NCBI RefSeq assembly: GCF_019175285.1 | Contig: NC_056525.1 | Coordinates: 131,617,772-131,681,771, forward strand | Source: Sceloporus undulatus | Lineage: Eukaryota; Chordata; Lepidosauria; Squamata; Phrynosomatidae | Direction: 5' to 3' | DNA: 64,000 nucleotides | In this document: in pieces, positions 42,501 to 52,239 of the stretch | How the letters are laid out: each line of letters starts with the position of its first letter | How positions within the stretch are numbered: the first letter of the stretch is position 1 | Position numbers and translations under genes: made by a program | The notes under the pieces: model-generated | The model's database searches: none | Told to the model about the DNA's origin: nothing | Seen by the model: only the letters and a program-made list of their open reading frames with translations

Positions 42501-45429
42501 CACAAGCATAAACACTAAAACATGAAATGGTTTAATTCTGTAAGCAATAGTTTTTAAATCACTGATTAAATGTTGGACCAGGCTATGGAATTTACAGAGA
42601 ACGGCATGGTGGTTGTCACTGTTGACCTTAAGGAAGCACATTTTGTTACGTTGAAAAGTTTTTCCTTTATCCTTTTAAAGTCTTGCTCCTTCAACCTTTA
42701 TCTCCCCCACACTCCACAGGCATGACAAAACCTGTAACAGGACTGTTGTCTGGGAATAGAGTCCAGCATATCCAGGGGCTATCAGGTTAGGCAAGGCTAT
42801 CCCAGAGCACTGGTTCTTATCTTACAACCTCTTCAGTTTAGTTGGTCACTTACCTGCATCTATTTTCTTTCTACTTTCTACCTCGCCAACACATACATTT
42901 CATTCATTCTGCAAACACCTTCTTTTTAAAAAACACTAATTTATTTCTATTAGAGGGTCCTGACCCACTGCAAAATTAAGCAATAAACAAACTGCCACAA
43001 AGATTGCACTGTGGGTCAAGAGTGGAGAAAAATATGATTTATTTTAATTAGAGGACACTGACCCACTGCAAAGTTATGCAATAAATTGATAGCCACAAAG
43101 ATTGCTTTGTAGGACAAGAGTGGAGAATTCTTCATATGACATTTTTGAAAGTCTGGGAATACGCAGAATATTTTTTTCTGCACAACTGAATTAGTATATC
43201 TATTCTGCTTCCTCAGTCCTAACCAAAAAATGTGGCTCACAAAGATCAGTGGCAAAGTACAGATTCTGCATGCAGGATGGAGCCAGGGATCTCAAACACA
43301 ATCTGTGGCATTCAGTTTTAATGAGCAAGTATTTAACAAGCCTACTCTTTTTTGCATGCATTGTTTGTTAAGCAGAATAATTAAATGGTAGGTGGATAAA
43401 AAGCAGAATGGGAAAGGTGAACAGGGAGAGAGAGAAGGAGAAGTGAAAAGAAAAGATAATGAGGAATGGGTTTTAAATTATCCAAAAGCCAAGCAGTGTT
43501 GTAATAATACAATAAAGAATTGGAAATGGTGTTCACTGCAGTTCAACCCAAATAATATGTCATGCACTAATATATAATAGAAATCACTCCACAATATAAT
43601 CAAGAGAGGGTAGGGGATTTACTAAAGAGAGCATTCCCATCCTCCAGAAAGATTCTAAACACTCTTCTTTCATATAGCTCTGGGGGAGGAACCTGACTTT
43701 TGGCCTAAGAGGCCTTTATGAAAGGTTCCAAAATATTATATAATAATTTTATATCATAGAATATAAAACAGAAACCAGTTCAGAACATAATTGTACAGGC
43801 CCATGGAAGGGGGCATTCTGAAGGCACTCTGGTTGCTTGAAGGTCTTGGTCCCCTGCCAAGCAAACAAACCACTTGCCAACACCATTCCATTCCATGGTT
43901 TTTTTCTTCTTTCCCTTGCCTTTCTTTCTTATATTTTCAGTAAAGTCTGTATTTAAGTGAGGTATAGAATGAAAATAAATTGGCTTATTTTAGTACAAAT
44001 GCTCTGTAGAAGATGGGAGAAAAAAACTTTCCAAACATACAAGCATGGAGTTCCAGCCAAGTTAAAATCACACATCACTACTTTTTACCTTTTAATTAAA
44101 GGGATCTTGGCACTCCAGTTGTTGAAGGAACCTGAGATGAAGACTTCCTTGCCTCCATCAGTCCAGCGAATAACAGTGGGACGAGCCTGTTGGGTTGGCT
44201 TGATTGAGTCATCCAGGTCATGGTGCCATGACACAAAATCCTTTTCCCCAGGAAGCTGCAGTAGAAAGAAAAGAATTGCATTTTCTCCTAGATTTCCAGT
44301 ATACAAGGCTGACACAAAAAAGAAAACCCACTGATTTCCTAGATGGCAAAGATCACATAATCAGGCTCATGAGCAAGTATTCAGGTTTCGTGTTTTGTTT
44401 TTTTAGCCTGTCACAAAAAGCAGAATTTTTCTCCCCCAAACCAAATCATACTTAGGCTTCAAGGCCATGAGGATACAATGTCCAAACATTTGCCTTCTTC
44501 TCTTCTTCAGCATGTTTATAGTAGCTTATTTCTTACAGGTCAGATTGACACACAAGAGTTAAGTACTAGTTTGTTGAATTCTGGTTTCTTGTTGTATCCA
44601 ACTACTCTGCAAATTAACCATGGTATGATAATCACGTACAAACCTTCTTGGCTTACAAACTCTGACTTATTCGAACCATAGCTTATTGCTATACCTGAAT
44701 CAATAATTGTGTCTTGTCACTGACTTGTTTCCTCAGTTGCCTCCTCTAAAACATGAGCTAACAATATAGGCAGGATAAAGGCTAGAAATGAAGAAAACAA
44801 ACTTTGAGGTGAATCATCTGATTATCCATACCTGATTAAAGCAACACATTATGGCTAAAACAATAACGGATTAGTATGCCATACAAAAGCAGCTGCAATG
44901 TTAAAAATTAGTGTTCTTCTTTTCCTTTTTTGTACAGATAGACTTAAAAAATGGTCATATAATTACTCTACAGTACTTCAATGTTACTGGTCCTTCTAGT
45001 AGAAGTCCAGAGCTTTGTTAGGTATTGTAGATTCAATGGTGTCCACAATAGATTGGCTGGGACACAGGGAATAACTTGTGCGCCTGCATGCTAGTCCTCC
45101 AATAACAGTCATAGTCAAAAACTTTATTTAAATTAACTGACAATTATACTCATGCTACCAGAAAAAAATTATGGGTAGTGTTGTTTTATACTGATACCTA
45201 GGAAAACTTAGAAGGCATAAACAAGCAGAGCATCTTTCGAAGTGTCAAACATGCCTGTACCTTGGAATCATGTGTGCTGAAAACATTGGGGTCATCAGTG
45301 CTTCCAACCATGATCTTGTGTGAATGATCCTTGGCATGCTGGCTGCTGTTAGCACCCTCAGAACGATGAGATTTGGAGCTGTGGCGTTCCCCAGACCCTC
45401 TCTCACTGGTGGTGTTCCCCATGGTAGCA
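35978..45429 (-). CDS. PRKAB2: PRKAB2, AMPK beta-2 subunit, gene span
   Basis: Regulatory/scaffold subunit of the AMP-activated protein kinase heterotrimer, the cytosolic energy sensor. Coding exons in transcript order are 45261-45422, 44089-44255, 41383-41476, 37955-38075, 37154-37287, 36850-36918 and 35978-36055. All have consensus splice sites and matching phases, totalling 825 nt, 274 residues plus stop (human 272). MGNTTSERGSGERH gives the N-myristoylation signal (Gly2). Residues about 75-160 form the CBM48 glycogen-binding module (EVFISGSFNNWSAKIPLIKS, KFFVDGQWVHDP). The C-terminal part (PPHLLQVILNKD, DPALLPEPNHVMLNHLYALSIK, THRYKKKYVTTLLYKPI) binds alpha and gamma subunits. The N-terminus is beta-2-like rather than beta-1-like. 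Converges with PDE4DIP. Confidence 0.97.
36235..36468. repeat. palindromic MITE (hAT-like)
   Basis: ATGCAGTTTGACACCACTTT on the left mirrors GTCAAAACTATATTAATTCTGCAG on the right. Inner words CTGTAGTTTGTTGTAGCACC and CAAAACTACAAATGCCAGAA are also inverted. Related to 39284-39430 and 59350-59500. In PRKAB2 intron 6. Confidence 0.6.
36850..36918 (-). CDS. PRKAB2: PRKAB2 coding exon 6
   Basis: Acceptor tgtttcttatag and donor AAG|GTAAGG; exactly 23 codons, CDPALLPEPNHVMLNHLYAL then SIK. Identical in sequence pattern to mammals. Confidence 0.97.
37154..37287 (-). CDS. PRKAB2: PRKAB2 coding exon 5
   Basis: Acceptor aatttttcatag and donor TCA|GTGAGT. Encodes DLSGSPPGTYGQEMYVYRPE then ERFKSPPILPPHLLQVILNK and DTNIS. 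Vertebrate beta-2 proteins have the same SPPG(P/T)YGQEMY sequence. Confidence 0.96.
37655..37702 (-). repeat. Tc1/mariner-like end fragment
   Basis: CTCGACTTATACATGAGG... TATATACAGTA is the reverse complement of the element end at 3921. A short remnant in PRKAB2 intron 4. Confidence 0.5.
37955..38075 (-). CDS. PRKAB2: PRKAB2 coding exon 4
   Basis: Acceptor ttatttttcag and donor CGAG|GTGATT. Encodes PVVTSQLGTINNLIHVKKSD then FEVFDALKVDSLESSETSCR; leaves phase 1. Includes the Ser-rich SSETS segment that is conserved in beta-2. Confidence 0.96.
38563..38866 (+). repeat. 304-bp segment duplicated across assembly gap, copy 1
   Basis: Same sequence, same length and same microsatellite counts as 38967-39270; it ends exactly at the first N. 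Most likely an unmerged contig overlap, not biology. Confidence 0.95.
38867..38966. other. assembly gap, 100 N
   Basis: Run of exactly 100 N, the conventional placeholder for a gap of unknown size. Confidence 1.
38967..39270 (+). repeat. 304-bp segment duplicated across assembly gap, copy 2
   Basis: Begins at the first base after the gap with TTATTATTATTACTATT... and ends CCCTTTGTAACAGT, as copy 1 does. See copy 1. Confidence 0.95.
39284..39430 (+). repeat. half of a palindromic MITE
   Basis: 'ggctgcatctgcactgggga', AATCCAGCTTGACTCC, 'tatggaattctgggaactgt', 'gccaaagagctctggtgcct': one arm of a foldback family also seen at 36235 and 59350. Ends at an ATT microsatellite. Confidence 0.65.
39430..39520 (+). 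repeat. (ATT)n microsatellite
   Basis: Two ATT tracts (39430-39453, 39470-39519) either side of TTGCAGTGCCTTGTTCTC. Confidence 0.95.
40075..40272 (+). repeat. lizard tRNA-derived SINE, full-length-like
   Basis: Head TTGAGCACTGGACTATGACT, B-box-like GGGGTTCAATTTTC, CCCACTGGGGGACTGTGGGTGA, tail 'aacttgaaggcacacaacaa' then AAC/AATAAC repeats. Internal deletion relative to a typical copy. Confidence 0.8.
40330..40572. mobile_element. GC-rich Tc1/mariner-type MITE
   Basis: 243 bp bounded by TA on both sides (40328-40329, 40573-40574). Ends CAGTCCGTCCTCGCCTTACG and, inverted, CAGTGCACCCGCACCATACG. The interior is extremely CpG-rich (GCGCGGCGGCGCAGGCGC) and has palindromes around AACAATGGGG and CATTCAATTGAATGGG. 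Confidence 0.82.
40573..41028 (-). other. PRKAB2 intron 3
   Basis: AT-rich, nothing recognised. Confidence 0.5.
41029..41273. repeat. foldback element, ~98-bp arms
   Basis: GGGCCTGAATAAACAGGCCA...CAGAAGCTGCACC reads back as GGTGCAGCTTTTGG...CTGTTCAGGCCC. Shared words: CAAAATAAAGCTGCTTCAGG and GGAGGTATGCT. The loop is about 50 bp. Located about 110 bp downstream of PRKAB2 coding exon 3 on the transcript. Confidence 0.85.
41383..41476 (-). CDS. PRKAB2: PRKAB2 coding exon 3 (CBM48 end)
   Basis: Acceptor ctctccttttag and donor GAG|GTAATT. Encodes SHNDFVAILDLPEGEHQYKF then FVDGQWVHDPSE, identical in pattern to the mammalian exon. Confidence 0.96.
41764..41998 (+). repeat. tRNA-derived SINE
   Basis: GCCCTGGTGGCGCAGTGGTT with A-box, GGTTGCGAGTTCAAGACC B-box, GAGTACCCAGACTGTTGGGG body, AGCGGTATATAAATAAAAC tail then (ATT)n. 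The best-preserved copy of this family here. Confidence 0.9.
42942..43132 (-). repeat. ~95-bp tandem duplication in PRKAB2 intron 2
   Basis: TTTATTTCTATTAGAGGGTC...GGGTCAAGAGTGGAGAA is followed directly by TTTATTTTAATTAGAGGACA...GGACAAGAGTGGAGAA. Both hold CTGACCCACTGCAAA and GCCACAAAGATTGC. About 85% identical by eye. Confidence 0.85.
43133..44088 (-). other. PRKAB2 intron 2 remainder
   Basis: No gene or repeat recognised. Confidence 0.5.
44089..44255 (-). CDS. PRKAB2: PRKAB2 coding exon 2 (CBM48 start)
   Basis: Acceptor tttctactgcag and donor AG|GTAAAA, phase 0 to 2. Encodes LPGEKDFVSWHHDLDDSIKP then TVIRWTDGGKEVFISGSFNN and WSAKIPLIK. W and the SFNNW motif contribute to glycogen binding in the family. 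Confidence 0.96.
44256..45260 (-). other. PRKAB2 intron 1 (between coding exons 1 and 2)
   Basis: No gene or repeat recognised. Confidence 0.5.
45261..45429 (-). CDS. PRKAB2: PRKAB2 coding exon 1 with start codon
   Basis: Acceptor agtctttctgcag, then 7 nt of 5' UTR (TGCTACC) and ATG at 45420-45422. Encodes MGNTTSERGSGERHSSKSHR to DDPNVFSTHDSK, 54 codons, donor AAG|GTACAG. The start is fixed by the conserved MGNT myristoylation motif. The upstream noncoding exon is not located. Confidence 0.95.
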
Positions 45430-45572
45430 CTGCAGAAAGACTATAAAAAAGATGACTGAGCACAAAAGTATCTCGTCTGTAACTTGGAATGTCATTTCCA
45501 AGCGAGCCAGTAAGGAATACTCCTTTTTTCTTTAAGATTGGTGATCTCCAAACTTGGATCTCCAGATATTTG

Positions 45573-45767
45573 TTATTGTTGTATGTCCTCAAGCTTTTTC
45601 TGTTATGAGACAATAAGGTCATGGTGTTTTCTTGGCAAAACAGGTTTGATTTTGAGGCTGACAGTGTGTGACTTGCTCAAGTTCACCCAGTGGGTTGGCA
45701 TGGCTGAGTGGGGGTTCAGACCCTAGACTCTGGCACTCAAACCACTACACCACACTGGTTCCCCAAA
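45573..45767 (-). repeat. lizard tRNA-derived SINE, reverse
   Basis: Plus-strand words TTGTATGTCCTCAAGC, 'gtgtgacttgctcaagttca', CCCAGTGGGTTGGCATGGCT, TCAAACCACTACACCACACT. Near full-length reverse copy in the 5'-UTR intron of PRKAB2. Confidence 0.8.
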
Positions 45768-46540
45768 CATTACTGGAATTCAATTCTCAGAAGCCCCATC
45801 AGCCATGGATAATGGTCAGGATTCTGGGAAATGCAAAATCTAGTGGCAAAAATCAAACAAGAGGTTTCAACAGCTACTTCCATATCGCCTAAAATCCAGA
45901 TGTTACTTCCACTTCTAAATATACCGGGAGTTGCATATAACTCATGAAGATGTGGTGAAACTGTGCTTCTAATGTTATTCTGGATACTAACATTATTTTT
46001 AAGGTCACTGAAACGAAAACTTCTCTCTGTCACCCTGTAAGATTCCAGACAGCTTTGACAGCCACATGGAGGAGGAAACAGATGCCACAGAAGCTCAGAG
46101 TGAAGGCAGCAGCTGTTCAGGAGATTAGGATATCACTGCTCAAGAGGACAGAAACCAGGAAAAATCGTACTTCCAAGAAAACTCCAGGGACTGGGTGAAA
46201 TTCCCTAAGCAAACCTTTGCAAAATGCATGACCATAAAGTTGGATGGAAACTACATCATACAAGCAGGAGCTCAAAATGATAGTTAACCATCTAGCTTCA
46301 AGCAATGCCAGATCATTAGATTTTCATTTATACTGATTTGTGCCCTGACATTCCGTATAAGATGCTCTGACTGGCGCCTATCAAAAGGTACTATGTCATT
46401 ATCCTGATTGTTCCTTAACTCATGGCAGGGGGAGCCAATGTTTACATGTGAGAAATTATGTCAGCTTGAACACCTACAGTCCTGTAAACAAGTCTGAATG
46501 AGGCAGGCTGATTGAAAGTAGCCTTACTTTAATCTCTAAC
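45768..46540 (-). other. PRKAB2 5'-UTR intron
   Basis: No gene or repeat recognised. Confidence 0.5.
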
Positions 46541-46544
46541 TCTT

Positions 46545-46793
46545 GCAATGGATGCAAGCTGCAGGAAAAGAGATTCCACCTCAACATTAAGAGGAACTTC
46601 CTGAGAGTAAGGGCTGTTTGACAGTGGAACAAACTCCCTTGGAGAGTAATGGAGTCTCCTTCCTTGGAGGTCTTCAAACAGAGGCTGGATGGCCATCTGT
46701 CAATGGGGATGCTTAGATTGAGAGTTCCTGCATGGCAGAATGGGGATGGACTGGATGGCCCTTGGGGTCTCTTCCAACTCTATGATTCTATGC
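46545..46793 (+). repeat. CR1 3' end fragment
   Basis: 'ggatgcaagctgcaggaaaa' through 'ggtcttcaaacagaggctgg' to the tail CTCTTCCAACTCTATGATTC. Last 250 bp of a CR1, well preserved. Confidence 0.93.
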
Positions 46794-46854
46794 CTAAGGA
46801 GAGAGATGTCATGCTTTGGCCACATCATGAGAAGGCATAACTCTCTCTATGGTT

Positions 46855-47330
46855 CTATGGGGCCCTGCCTAGGAAGAGCCTGGCTTGGCGGCCCAAATCA
46901 CTGCCCACCGAAAGCAGGGAGTTTAGCACTTGACAGACAAAGGGAACTAGAGACAGGCCTCCCACCCGGACAGGCCAGGGAAGAAGGACCCTTCCCTCCC
47001 GCCCTTGGCCTTTCCCGCAGCAGGGAAACCAGGATTTGCCCTTGAGGCCGGGAGAAAGGACCCTTCCAGGCGCCTTGGAACAGAAAGACAGCCCACTCAC
47101 CCGCAATGCCTCCGAGGGGCTCAATGGCAACTGAGGTGCGCATGCGCCCTGAGTCCCCACTCCGCGCCTCAGGATAGCCCTCCCCCCCAAAAAAGAGAGG
47201 GAAGGGGAAGCAGGGCAGGGGGCGCCACACAGAATGCTTCCGCTTCCGGTCCTGCTGGCACCTTCTCACCTGGGGAGGGGGGATGAGGGGAATGTGCAGC
47301 ACTAGTGGGACTACTAACCGGTTCGTATGC
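46855..47330 (-). promoter_or_regulatory. PRKAB2: PRKAB2 promoter / first-exon CpG-rich region
   Basis: GC-rich block upstream of the coding exons, flanked by AT-rich DNA. It contains a palindromic NRF-1-type site TGCGCATGCGC (47137-47147) and tandem ETS-like cores CTTCCGCTTCCGG (47238-47250). The noncoding first exon presumably starts here; its boundaries cannot be fixed by eye. Confidence 0.65.
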
Positions 47331-47407
47331 CCGCCTGAGCTTTGGTGGATGTGGACCCACTCCCTCAGATGCAGGGCGGAGTGATAGCTGGGACAACATT
47401 TAGAGGG

Positions 47408-47661
47408 CAGTGGATCCCCAAACTGTGCCCTTTAAGGGATTTTGGACTACAGCTCCCAGAATCCCACACCATTGGCCAACGTGGCTGAGGCTTCTGGGAG
47501 ATGGAGTCCAAAAGCTCTTTTGAGGCAAGGGTTCCCCAAACTGTGCCCTTTAAGTGATTTTGGACCTCAAGTCCCAGAATCCAGACTATTGGCCAACATG
47601 GCTGAGGCTTCTGGGAGATGATGTCCAAAATCTCTTTAAGGCCTCAGTTTGGGGACCACTG
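47408..47661. mobile_element. dimeric hAT-like MITE
   Basis: Ends CAGTGGATCCCCAAACTG and, inverted, CAGTGGTCCCCAAACTG. Inside, a 118-bp unit occurs twice in tandem (CCCCAAACTGTGCCC at 47416 and 47534), and each unit is partly palindromic (GATTTTGGAC.../...GTCCAAAA). An 8-bp target duplication is not evident (TTAGAGGG versus ATTAAAGA). Confidence 0.75.
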
Positions 47662-47684
47662 ATTAAAGAGATTATGTCACCACC

Positions 47685-47878
47685 TTCTTATAGTGCTGCT
47701 ATTCCATTTTAACTGCTCCGGCTGCCTCCTCCTGTTGCATTCTGGGACTTGCAGTTTAAGGAGGGGCATTTGGAATTTTGAGCCAGAGAACTCTTGAGCC
47801 TCACTGAACTACAAACCCCAGAATGCAACAGGAGGCAGCTAAAGCAGTTAAGGTGGAATAGCAGCACTATTATAAGAG
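47685..47878. repeat. foldback MITE
   Basis: Arms CTTATAGTGCTGCTATTCCA.../...TGGAATAGCAGCACTATTATAAG with inner CCTGTTGCATTCTGGGACTT / AACCCCAGAATGCAACAGG type pairing. It begins only about 25 bp after the hAT dimer. Confidence 0.88.
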
Positions 47879-48079
47879 AGTAAGTGCAATAATTTCAGGT
47901 ATCGATCACATGCACACAAGTGGGCCCTTGCCCCAAATCTCCAAAGGGTTCCCTAAGATGTATCCACAGGGCATCTGTATCATAATCAGTTTGGATGGGT
48001 GAAAGCAATAAATATGCTTACCCAAAGTCACTTTCCCTGTTGTACTAATATACATACTCTTGTACTAATATACGAAGTA

Positions 48080-48351
48080 CGGTCAGACCTCTTCAGATTC
48101 AAGCATCCACGGACAGCAAGCCTGCATTGTCCCCAATACTGGTGTGTGCGCATGGCCACACTGCCACTCGGGACAGCCCCCCTTGTGCCATGGTGGCATG
48201 TGCACACAGCCATGCTGCCATTAAGCCCTGTTGTCCCTAATGCAGCCACAGTGGCACTGGGGATAACACGCTATCCCTAATGGCAGTGTGGCTGCATGCA
48301 CATGTCACCATTGAGGACAATGGAACTTGACCATCCACTGAGGACTGACTG
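48080..48351. mobile_element. Tc1/mariner-type MITE
   Basis: TA on both sides (48078-48079, 48352-48353). Ends CGGTCAGACCTCTTC and, inverted, CAGTCAGTCCTCAGTGGATGG. CATGGCCACACTGCC/CAGCCATGCTGCCATTA words repeat inside. Confidence 0.75.
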
Positions 48352-48449
48352 TATGTAGTGCTCCATGAAGCCATTCTCTTTTCTCATATTTCTGCTAAGG
48401 ACTGGAATTTGTGAACACATAAAATAGTCCCTTACTGTATGCCCAGGAA

Positions 48450-48720
48450 GGTTGTTGTAGTTGTTATATTTATTTATTTATATATATCCTGCCCTTCTCC
48501 CAGGACTGGAACTCATGGCAGCTTACAACATTAGAAAAAACAATACAATTACAAAACATACAAAAATCGTACATTAAAACAGAATTAAATTACTACAATA
48601 ATTAAAACAAATTACATGTTAAAATATAAAATACTTTAAAGAGATAAAAATGTTTAATATACATTAAAACAATACAGCACCCCAGGCCATTCTTTAAAAG
48701 CTTTCTGTTTTGAAAGGCTG
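48450..48720 (-). repeat. LINE/SINE 3' tail, reverse
   Basis: TTTATTTATTTATATATATC followed by CTGCCCTTCTCCCAGGACTG and GAACTCATGGCAGCTTACAAC, then A-rich AATACAATTACAAAAC repeats. This is the usual 3' end of L2-like or tRNA-SINE elements in reptiles, reverse-oriented. Confidence 0.6.
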
Positions 48721-48819
48721 AAAGGTTGTGTAACTGGTTTGGGGGCATTGTCCTTTCTAATGACAAATTTGTGTCCATTTATCTTCTTGAGTAGAGACTA
48801 TCCTGTCTGTCCAACGTAG

Positions 48820-49560
48820 AGGAACATGGATGACATGGGATGGCTTACCTCACTTTGGAGAAAGAGCAACCAAATGCACCTCTGAGTGATGTTATTGGCC
48901 CCTGTAATATTGCTCCCAGAGATGTGGGGACTGAGTGTTTGACAGCTGTCCTGTTTAGTGCTGGATCTGGGCCACGGCAACAAGTCAATAAATTGAAAAA
49001 CACAGTTGATCCAGGACCTGCTTGTGGATGAGCATGTCTACCTGGCATGTATTACAAAAACGTGGCTGTGTGAAGCTAGTTGTTGGCAATATATGCCTGT
49101 TCCAGCTTTGTCTGCCTGGGTTCTCTGTGTGACAGCAAGCAAGGCGGGGGGGGGGGGTTGCAGGGAGGTGGCATTACAGTGATCTATCAGGATTCCACCT
49201 CCCTCATCAGGTGCCCTGTCCTACAGTCAGGGTTTGAGTGTGGGATTCTGTTGGTGTACTCCCCCCCTCTTCAAATGTCTCTCTTCCTGAACTGGGCTTG
49301 GTAGTGATGTTGAAGTTCCCTCAGCTAGTTGTGTTGGGGGACTTCAACATCCAAGCAGAGACTGCCATATAAGGAGCAACTCAGGTCTTAATGTCCTCCA
49401 CGATAATCATGGATCTGTCCCAAGTAGTGTCCAGATGCCTGTTGCCACCCATGCTGCAGGACACATTCGACCTAGTTTTCTGTGCAGGAAGGTGATCTGG
49501 ATACGGAGTAACTTTATGTAGTTCCATTGTCATGGACAGATCCTGGTCAGTGTCAGAACG
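48820..49560 (+). mobile_element. non-LTR retrotransposon endonuclease fragment
   Basis: Sense words: ITKTWLCE-like at about 49050 (TWL is the endonuclease motif), a GGGG-rich GGGVAV-like loop at 49145-49180, and LVVLGDFNI-like 'gttgggggacttcaacatcc' at 49332. The order matches an APE-type LINE endonuclease. Frames are broken. Group not determined. Confidence 0.55.
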
Positions 49561-49579
49561 GTCAGTCAGCTCTTGGATC

Positions 49580-49734
49580 AATCAATCAGTCAGGTTTGAT
49601 GTAAAACAGCACTTTATTGAATATTTCCAAAACAGCACTTGGAAAAGACATTCTGGTCTTTTTAATCAGACTGGATGCACACTAAGGCATTTGACAAGAC
49701 TCCTATGTTGAGGTAAATGAATTCAGTCTAAATT
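49580..49734. other. short unassigned stretch
   Basis: AACAGCACTTTATTG and AACAGCACTTGGAAAAG repeat a short word. Nothing else seen. Confidence 0.4.
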
Positions 49735-51870
49735 AATTCAAGCTTGCTCCCTCCTCAATATGACATCCCTTCATATTGTCCATCCTGCCCTCTGGGTTAT
49801 TAGCTACTCCTCCTAATTTGGTGTCATTTGCAAATTTGATAAGCATGCCCTCTTTTTCTTCACCCAAGTCACTGATAAATATGTTGAATATCACTAAGCC
49901 CAGGACAGAAGCCTGTGACACTCCACTAGTCATTTGTCTCCAGGATGCAGATGATGTTGAATAGCGCTGGGCCCAGGACAGAACCCTGTGGCACCTCAAC
50001 GGTCACTTATCTCTAGGATGAAAAGGAGCCATTGTTGAGCACCCTTTGGGTTCGGCCAGTCAACCAGTTACAAATCCAAACAGTTGTATCCTTTACATTT
50101 TATTAGCTTGTTTGCAAGAATATGATGGGGGAACCTTGTCAAAGGCCTTACTGATATGCTATATCTACAGATATGCTATATCCACAGCATTCCCTTTGTC
50201 TACCAAGCTCTTAATTTTATCAAAAAAGGAGATCAGATTAGTCTGGCATGATTTGTTTCTCAGAAATCCATGTTGACCTTTTCTGATTATGGAATTGCTT
50301 TCTAAATGTTCACAGACTCTCTCTGCTCTAGAATTTTTCCTGGTATAGATGTCAGACTAACTGGACAATAATTGTTGGGATCCTCTTTTTCCCCCTTTTT
50401 GAAGATGGGAACAACATTTGCCCTCCTTCAGTCTGCTGGGACTTCTCCTGTTCTCCAGGAGTTCTCAAAGATTATTGCCAGTGGCTCCGATATTACATTT
50501 GCCAGTTCTTTTAGTACTCTTAGATTTAGATCATCTGGTCCTGGAGATTTATATTCATTTAGATTAACCAGATATTCCTGTACTTCCTCTTTACTTATTC
50601 TGTGATGCATTTCTCCTATTGTGTCCTGTGCTCCATTTTCCTCCAGGCTGAGCACCCTTTTCCTTTTCTGAGAACAGAGGCAAAGAAAGTTTTGAGTAAT
50701 TCTGCCATCTCTGTCTCCTGTTAGCATTTTGCCATCTTCTCCATGCAGTCACCCTACCATATCCTACTTCTTCCTTTTGCTACTGACATACCAAAAGAGC
50801 CCTTTTTGTTGTTCTTAACCTCTCTAGCAAGCCCGAGTTCATTCTGCACTTTAGCTTTTCTGAGTTTATCCCTACACGTGCTCACTATTTGTTTGAATTT
50901 TCCTTTGGTGATTTCCCAATTTTTCCATTTCATATACATGTTCCATTTAAAACTTAGCTCAGATGAACGTTCCTTTGTCATCCATCCTGGTTACTTGAGA
51001 CACTTCCCATTTTTCTTCATCATTGGAACTGTTTGAAACTGTGCATTCAGTATTCCCTTTTGAGAAACGCCTATCCGTCTTGAACTCCCTTCTCTTTTAC
51101 TATTCCTAACCACGGGATTAGACCCAGTATTTCTCTGAGTTTATTTAAATCAGAATCCCTAAAGTCTAAAATGTGTGTCTAACTATGCCTGGCTTCTTCT
51201 TTCCATTGTATAACAAACTCCAGGAGAACATGATCATTCCCACCTAAGGATCCCACCACTTGCACTCCATTAACCAGGTCATCCCTGTTAGCTAGAATCA
51301 GATCTAAAATAGTTAACCCCCTTGTTGCCTTTTCCACCTTTTGGACAATGAAATTGTTTTCCAGGCAAGTGAAGAATTTTGGCTGAGTTTAATTTCCAAC
51401 AAATATCAAGACAGTCAAAATCTCCCATCACTACTATGTCTCTCCTATCTGAGAGAGTGGTCATCTGTTCTAGAAAGGTATCATCCAATTCTTCTGTCTG
51501 ACTTGGTGGTCAGTAGTAGACTCCCACAATAACATCCTTATTGTTTCCCTCCCCATTAATTTTTATCCACATGCTCTCCACCTGGCTTCCAGGATTTAAG
51601 TCCTGGATCTCTTCCCAGGTGTGGGCATCTCTGACATATAATGCTACTCCTTCTTCCTTTCTGTTTGGCCTATTTCTCTTCAAAAGGTTATAACCCTCTA
51701 TTACTACATTCCAATCATGAAACTCATCTCACCAGGTTTCACTGATGCCTATTGTATATCACTTTGCTTTGTTATGCTAGGAGTACAAGTTCATCTTGCT
51801 TGTTTCCCATGCTCTGTGCATTAGTATAGACACATCTAGGACCATGCCCCCCCTCCCCATATGTACTATT
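49735..51870 (-). mobile_element. CR1 LINE, endonuclease plus RT part
   Basis: Minus strand. From right to left: start of ORF2 (about 51760-51860), endonuclease (RRDIVVMGDFDCLDICW at about 51400), linker (51000-50750), RT N-part (RISKEEVQEYLVNLNEYKSP then GPDDLNLRVLKELA at about 50500-50600), and RT core (IFNIFISDLGEE, FANDTKLGGVANNPEGR at about 49790-49900). The catalytic box reads FANDT instead of F/YADDT. A 73-bp tandem duplication (GTTGAATA at 49883 and 49956) interrupts the core. The 3' end jumps directly to the GCTTGCTCCCTCCTCAATATG segment. Confidence 0.92.
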
Positions 51871-52239
51871 TATTGAGCTACCAACTCCATCACTACCTCT
51901 GGAGATCATCTGGGAAGAGTTGGTATGGACACACTACTTGACTGCCAGAGTTGCATTGTATGGTGTTTGAGGGGAAAGCCCCTGCCAGCAAACACCTGGA
52001 CACAAGATGAATGGAGAAGCCAGAAGTCAAGACCAAAGTCAAAGTGGTCTTTGAAGAACAAGCTGCCTCCACTGGTTCAATACCAACTGATTTCAAAAAC
52101 TTAATTGATGCCTAAGAACCTATTCATATAAAAACTCCTTCAAATGCAACTCTCTATTCCATCTGGCCTGAGGCATAAATCCAGCACAGTGGGCACAAGA
52201 GGCAACCAAATGAGCTTCACAAAGACAAAGAAAGCATAG
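51871..52239. other. intergenic
   Basis: No gene or repeat recognised. Confidence 0.45.

Noticed and set aside
46855-47302. Minus-strand frames of 111 and 134 codons in the PRKAB2 upstream region
   Set aside because: GC-rich promoter DNA has few stops. The PRKAB2 start is fixed downstream by the MGNT motif.
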